A DNA stretch of 64,000 nt from Argentina anserina (lineage: Eukaryota > Streptophyta > Magnoliopsida > Rosales > Rosaceae). Below are positions 59,587-64,000 of this stretch, piece after piece (the stretch's first letter is position 1; the number at the start of each line of letters is the position of its first letter). The position numbers were made by a program, and so were the translations under genes. Below the pieces are notes generated by a model. That model made no database searches and was not told the DNA's origin. It saw nothing but the letters and a program-made list of their open reading frames with translations. Where the stretch lies: positions 19,220,001-19,284,000 of the forward strand of contig NC_065873.1 in NCBI RefSeq assembly GCF_933775445.1, written 5' to 3'.

Positions 59587-60848
59587 TCACTTTACGAGTC
59601 TAAAATGAGGAATTGCAGAGTTTCCATCATGTCCCTTTTGCATATAATAGGCAATGTACTCACCAAACTTGATATTGTCCCTGTAAATTGGGGGATTGAT
59701 TTCGGATACGAGCTCTTTTAGTGGCCCGAATGGTGTGAGCTTGTCCTCAAAACTGAAGAAACATGCAACTGATGTTCGGGGCTGCGCAACCCTTGTTGCC
59801 AGAACTCTATGCTCCACACTCTTGAACTTATCATTACTAGTGATCTGCATCATGTCGCCTATATTTGCTACCAAAGCTCCGAGTAGTGGAGGCACATCAA
59901 CCCAAACATTTTGATGTAGCACTTGCAAGCCACCACTATTGTCCTGAACGAGCAAGGTGAGAAAGGGGATGTCCGAGTGCTTACTTGCACCTAATGTCAA
60001 ATGGGGCTCCGGGCAAACTGGGTAATACTGGCACGATAATGTTGATGATTTGAAGCACCCTAGGCTTGAAAGGTAGTCACTGCTTAGGCCTAAAGCTTCA
60101 GACAATAATTCGGACAGCTTCTCTTGGAGCTTACTCAGGTGCTTATAATACTCCACAATTTCACATCTGTAAAACAGAAACTACATGCTTCAATTCAAAT
60201 TACAATATTCGACGACACTTATTAGTACATTAATGCGTGTGATGCATAATTGTTTAACTAAAGTTTAGCTAACAAAATAGCAAAACGAACTTAAAGGCAG
60301 CCTGGCTATATTTTAGAGCTGAATAAATTTTAGAACCTGCAGACTTGAGGCAGCGATTGGAAGTTGCTTTCATCTTCTAGGAACTGGCAGTTGCATGATA
60401 ACGTGTCCCTCCAATCCGCTGGAGTGGATGCCTTCAAGGCGCCATTGCTGAAGTAGATTACCTTCTTCGTATAATCGCGGGAGTACCAGTCTGCCTTGGC
60501 TTCATGGGGTTGCTCGTGGAAGCGTCGGACACTTTTCAGCACCGCCTCCATAACATCAAGTGGAACTCCATGGTTCACTATCTGAAAGAAGCCCCACGCT
60601 CCAGCTGCTTTGCTTATCTCACTGATGACTTGCTTTCGCCTTTCGGCGTTCTGATCAAGACCCCTGAGATCAATCGTCGGAACTCGAAGATCATGATCCT
60701 TGTTGATTTGATGCGACTCCTCTGGAGGGTGTACGAACATTCTTGGGATCTTGGTAACTCCAGAGTCGACAATTCCTTTGACACCAGCTTTGGTTTCGTC
60801 GAACTCTTTCACCATCTTCTCAGCCTCACTATGATCCACAGCTTCCAT
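59587..60848 (-). CDS. 2-oxoglutarate/Fe(II)-dependent dioxygenase, ACC-oxidase-homolog clade, one intron lost (2OGD-4)
   Basis: Two minus-strand exons, 60337-60848 and 59587-60166, give 363 residues. The single intron matches intron 1 of the other three genes in place and phase (after CAG of ...PQVCR). At the position of intron 2 the coding sequence runs straight on (GDMMQ then [12 protein letters not shown]), so that intron is precisely absent. Motifs are [34 protein letters not shown], iron ligands SKHSDIPFL and VEHRV, and 2OG site QPRTSVACF. The first in-frame ATG is at 60848; the open frame extends upstream without one. The N-terminus resembles 2OGD-1 (ETKAGVKG) more than 2OGD-2/3 (DLKIGVKG). 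It appears intact. Confidence 0.94.
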
Positions 60849-62074
60849 CTCGAATGATTTAGAGGTTAATTTCTGATGATCTATGTATGATTGAAATACA
60901 AACTTCCGCAACTTGTATGTCGAATAGAATAATGGATATAGGCTGTGTGAATAGCAAAGCTAGCAATGACTTGGAATAATGCATGTGTTCACTTATAGTC
61001 AGCAGAGGCGGCTTTACCAAGCTTGGGTTGGTATAATGATTTCAAAAAGGCTAATATTAATTAATGAGGCTACTCAACCCTGACAGATTATGCAGTGGAC
61101 TAAACCTAAGCAAGGTTGGGTTAAGTGTAACAGAGATGGGGCCTAAATCATCTCCCACCATAAGGTAAAATTGGTAAAGTATAAGTGATATATGGCTTAC
61201 CATTTTAACATATTCCTTAATATTTTTTTTGCCTTTTGTTTTTAAGCTCCCACCACAAGGTATAAATGGTAAGGTATACATAGAGTTTTTAGATGACAAC
61301 GGCTATTATTTGAATTCTGATTGAAAAAACGGCTGTTATTTTTTTTGTCAATATCTATAACGGCTAGTTAACGGACATTTTTGAAAATTCTATATAAACA
61401 CATATTCATCACATCAAGAGGTGATGATGATCTTCAGGAGTACTACATTCGGTGATTAGTGATTTTTTTTTTAAATTTTAATGTATTATTTAGTTATTTT
61501 ACTTTTATGCATCAGTGTGTATGTTACTTTTTCCGAGCTCGGAGGTCATCCCCGAGAAGGTTTTGAAGAGGTCGTTAATTATCGTTTATAAATCATAAGT
61601 AATTATTATATATTAAAATAATTTAACTCGATCATATTCAATATTGTGCTCATATGAAAAAGCTCACTGCGAGGTTCGTGATGATACAATAGTTATTTGT
61701 AAAAAATAAAAATAAACATGGTATTTATGGAGAAAATTAATATGTAACTAAAATTAAAATGGATATAATTGGAATATTAGAAAAAGTATGAGGATAGATT
61801 GGGAAGAAAATGAAAAAATAATAAAAAAATATAACCCATTTACCTTACGGAATGGAATGCTATCCTAGGCTGCATGGAATCGGAAGCGGGGACGTGGAAG
61901 CGAAGCGTTTGGAAGCGCGGAATAAAATAATATATAATTAAAGATATTAACTTGTATATATAATATTACAAAAACAAAAAAATAGCAAATTCAAAGTCAT
62001 TATCTGATTCATAGCAAATTCAATGTTATTGTTACACAACCAAATAAACTCAATAAAAATAAAGACAATACTAC
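60849..62074. other. Intergenic, upstream of 2OGD-4
   Basis: AT-rich. Around 61860-61915 a string of GGAAGCG units next to TCCTAGGCTGCATGG looks like the end of a hAT-type element belonging with the transposase remnant at 62075-62490. Confidence 0.45.
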
Positions 62075-62490
62075 TTATACATCAACGACATCATCCTCAT
62101 GAACATTCTCCTGAACATTATCAAACAAAACAGCCTCTAAAGTCGGTTCATTAAGAGAAAGATCCTCAAACTCAAGCATTCCAAGATTAGTTTCATCCAA
62201 TGAATCAAATTGATCACCTCCAACATCCCACATGTGAAACGGACATTCCTTGTAAGAGTCACTACATCTAGATACAAAGCGAATATTTGTATGTATATAT
62301 ACCAAATCTTCTGCTCTTTCTAGAGTAATCTTGTTTCTTGTTGCCAAATGTATGAACTTGTAAGTACTCCAGTTCATTTCGCAACAAGAGGATGAAGATG
62401 GTTGCCCAAGCAAATCGCTTCCACATCACCTTGTTCGGCATTAATACTTGCAGCAGATGCAGAACCAGTGCTACTAGGTTGGTGGCTCAT
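62075..62490 (-). pseudogene. Internally deleted hAT transposase remnant
   Basis: The piece 62075-62413 carries the C-terminal hAT dimerisation region: SSSCCEMNWSTYKFIH, then ERAEDLVYIHTNIRF, then MWDVGGDQFDSL, LSLNEPTLEAVLF and an acidic tail. Just upstream (62374-62490, ATG at 62490) is a short frame of transposase N-terminus type (SHQPSSTGSASAASINAEQG), which ends in a stop as it overlaps the C-terminal piece in another frame. The whole middle of the ~600-700-residue enzyme (zinc finger and catalytic core) is missing. It cannot be active. Confidence 0.75.
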
Positions 62491-64000
62491 ATTTCTATAG
62501 AAAAAAGAAAGAAAAAGAAACAACATCAACATAGACTAACATACAACCGGTACTACTTCTCATCATCTGTGGTCTTTCATTATTTTATTTAGGCTTGCAC
62601 ACATCATACCATTTTCTTTCATCTTTGTAAAATTATTAATTCTCGAAACATACAACAATATATATAAGCTTCACATTGTTCTTGATATAAAAACGATGTC
62701 TTCACAAGAATTATACACACAAGATTGGAACTGCTAATTTACATATTGGGTAATGGGTTTACATTACTTCAAACCCCGCAAACAACAGTATATTTGCAAC
62801 AAAATAATACTCAATGCAGCAAACCCCCAGTCTATAGCATGTTCATGCATTCAGCATTAAAGTTAACTAAGCAAGCAATAGAAAACTCTCCTACTCAATT
62901 TAATCAAGCACACAAAGTCGATCATCATACTAAAAAGAAAAATTTGAGATCAGATTATGGGCAAAGGCACGTACCTTCACTTTGCCTTTTTGAAAATTTT
63001 GAAAGCTTTTGGTTCCCCTAAATAAAATATTGCATGCAAGAACTACCAGGCAAAATGCTTATAACAAAATCAAACCAAGTAACTTTGGAAGATCCTACAA
63101 GTTCCACCTTACAATATACAAAGCACTAATATATTATTGCCTTCACGAAGAACTATTAACCAATACATGAAACAGCTGGTGTTTACTGATGCATTTTGAA
63201 TGCCTTCAAGAAAATGATCAGAATCCTCTATAGATGGAACCCTTTAACTATTAAATCCGATATTCATTCATGGCAGTTAAAAGAATAACATCTATTCTGC
63301 AGGCAGGTCCATGAGAAATTTGTAAAATCGCTATATTGGTTCTGTTTTAAGGGGGAAAAACTTTAAAAAGTCTCAACCTTAACACAGTAACAGAAAAAGA
63401 GAATCTCAAGTCTCAGCACTCTCATATTACCAAATATGAGGACCTAAGAGATCTTTGAAAAAAAAGAAAGGAAAGGGGAGATATTTTGGATTTGGACCAT
63501 TGACCATTGTTCCTAATTTTCAATCAGGGGTAATTCAGACAAGGGTCTCATGTTGGCAAATATTTATAAAACAGGACCTGTTCTTTTACTCTATTATTGA
63601 AACATCAACAGTTTTCTGAGCATCGTTCTAGTTGTATGTAGAGAACAATTATTGCTTTAGAACATTACGATAGAAGTTTTTCCGCAGCCAATCTTAAGTA
63701 CATCAGTAAGTCATGTAGTATGAATTCTTCAAAGATGGGCCATGTATGAAAGAATACTGTGTGGCATGCATACTACATGATTGCAGGCTAAAGAAAGAAA
63801 TACTTCACAACCATAACAGATAACAAGGTCCTCAACTAAATTAAGTGACATCTGCAGTTGTCAATCAAAAAAGACGGTTTAAAACCAGTTGAAAACATAT
63901 TTGAATAACCAGCGTCCATTTAGCATGAATTCTATAAAGTTGTAGTCAATACTATATATGAAAAACTGTGAGATGAGTAACAATCTGAAACCATCATAGA
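62491..64000. other. Intergenic to window end
   Basis: AT-rich DNA with no recognised gene. The open frame at 62725-63021 has no domain and looks like chance. The other end of the hAT element was not found. Confidence 0.45.

Noticed and set aside
28760..60848. Calling the four dioxygenases true ACC oxidases (ethylene synthesis)
   Set aside because: The N-terminal [16 protein letters not shown] signature and ~361-366-residue length match the 'ACC oxidase homolog' clade; the name is historical and does not imply ethylene formation.

Overview
This is a stretch of plant nuclear DNA, almost certainly from a eudicot. The evidence is intron-split genes with GT-AG junctions, a PPR gene, a plant-type bHLH gene, a family of plant 2-oxoglutarate-dependent dioxygenases (2OGDs), Ty1/copia and Ty3/gypsy LTR elements, hAT- and Harbinger-type short elements and an endogenous pararetrovirus. 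A rosid, possibly Rosaceae, is a guess from general sequence flavour only. No rRNA, tRNA or CRISPR locus was recognised.

Layout. 1-5142 holds transposons: the 3' part of a gypsy-type LTR lies against a damaged minus-strand copia element. The copia insertion truncates a WAT1-type transporter pseudogene (5143-6384). 6.4-22 kb is repeat-rich: a three-copy tandem repeat, a small unidentified protein gene (7970-8350), a complete TRIM element with target-site duplication (8675-9277), degenerate GTGTGAY minisatellites (13.2-13.9 kb), a non-autonomous hAT-like element (17544-18922), a Harbinger/Tourist MITE (19078-19512) and a retroposon-like insert with a 91-bp AG microsatellite.

The genic core is 22.1-44.2 kb. 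It contains an 11-exon bHLH gene of the LHW/EMB1444 family (23027-28068, +, 726 aa), three 2OGD genes of the 'ACC-oxidase homolog' clade (28760-30263 -, 37471-38841 +, 40238-41648 +) and an intronless PLS-class PPR gene (42431-44185, -). A fourth 2OGD lies at 59587-60848 (-). The two plus-strand 2OGDs arose by a tandem duplication that also copied the 3' end of the PPR gene, leaving a PPR stub at 39319-39443. The fourth 2OGD has precisely lost the second intron that the other three share. The 2OGDs keep their iron-binding and 2OG-binding residues, so they could act together in specialised metabolism, but no substrate can be read from sequence.

44.9-59.3 kb is a second transposon block: a fold-back MITE, two inverted copies of one hAT-like element flanking a 2.7-kb solo gypsy LTR (5-bp target duplication), and a decayed minus-strand endogenous caulimovirid with promoter, leader, primer-binding site and broken movement, protease and reverse-transcriptase regions. 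60.9-64 kb holds an internally deleted hAT transposase remnant and otherwise unremarkable AT-rich DNA. I found no clearly new biological system. The strongest unusual signals are the 2OGD/PPR duplication with a precise intron loss, several short elements with clean target duplications, and some unexplained tandem arrays.
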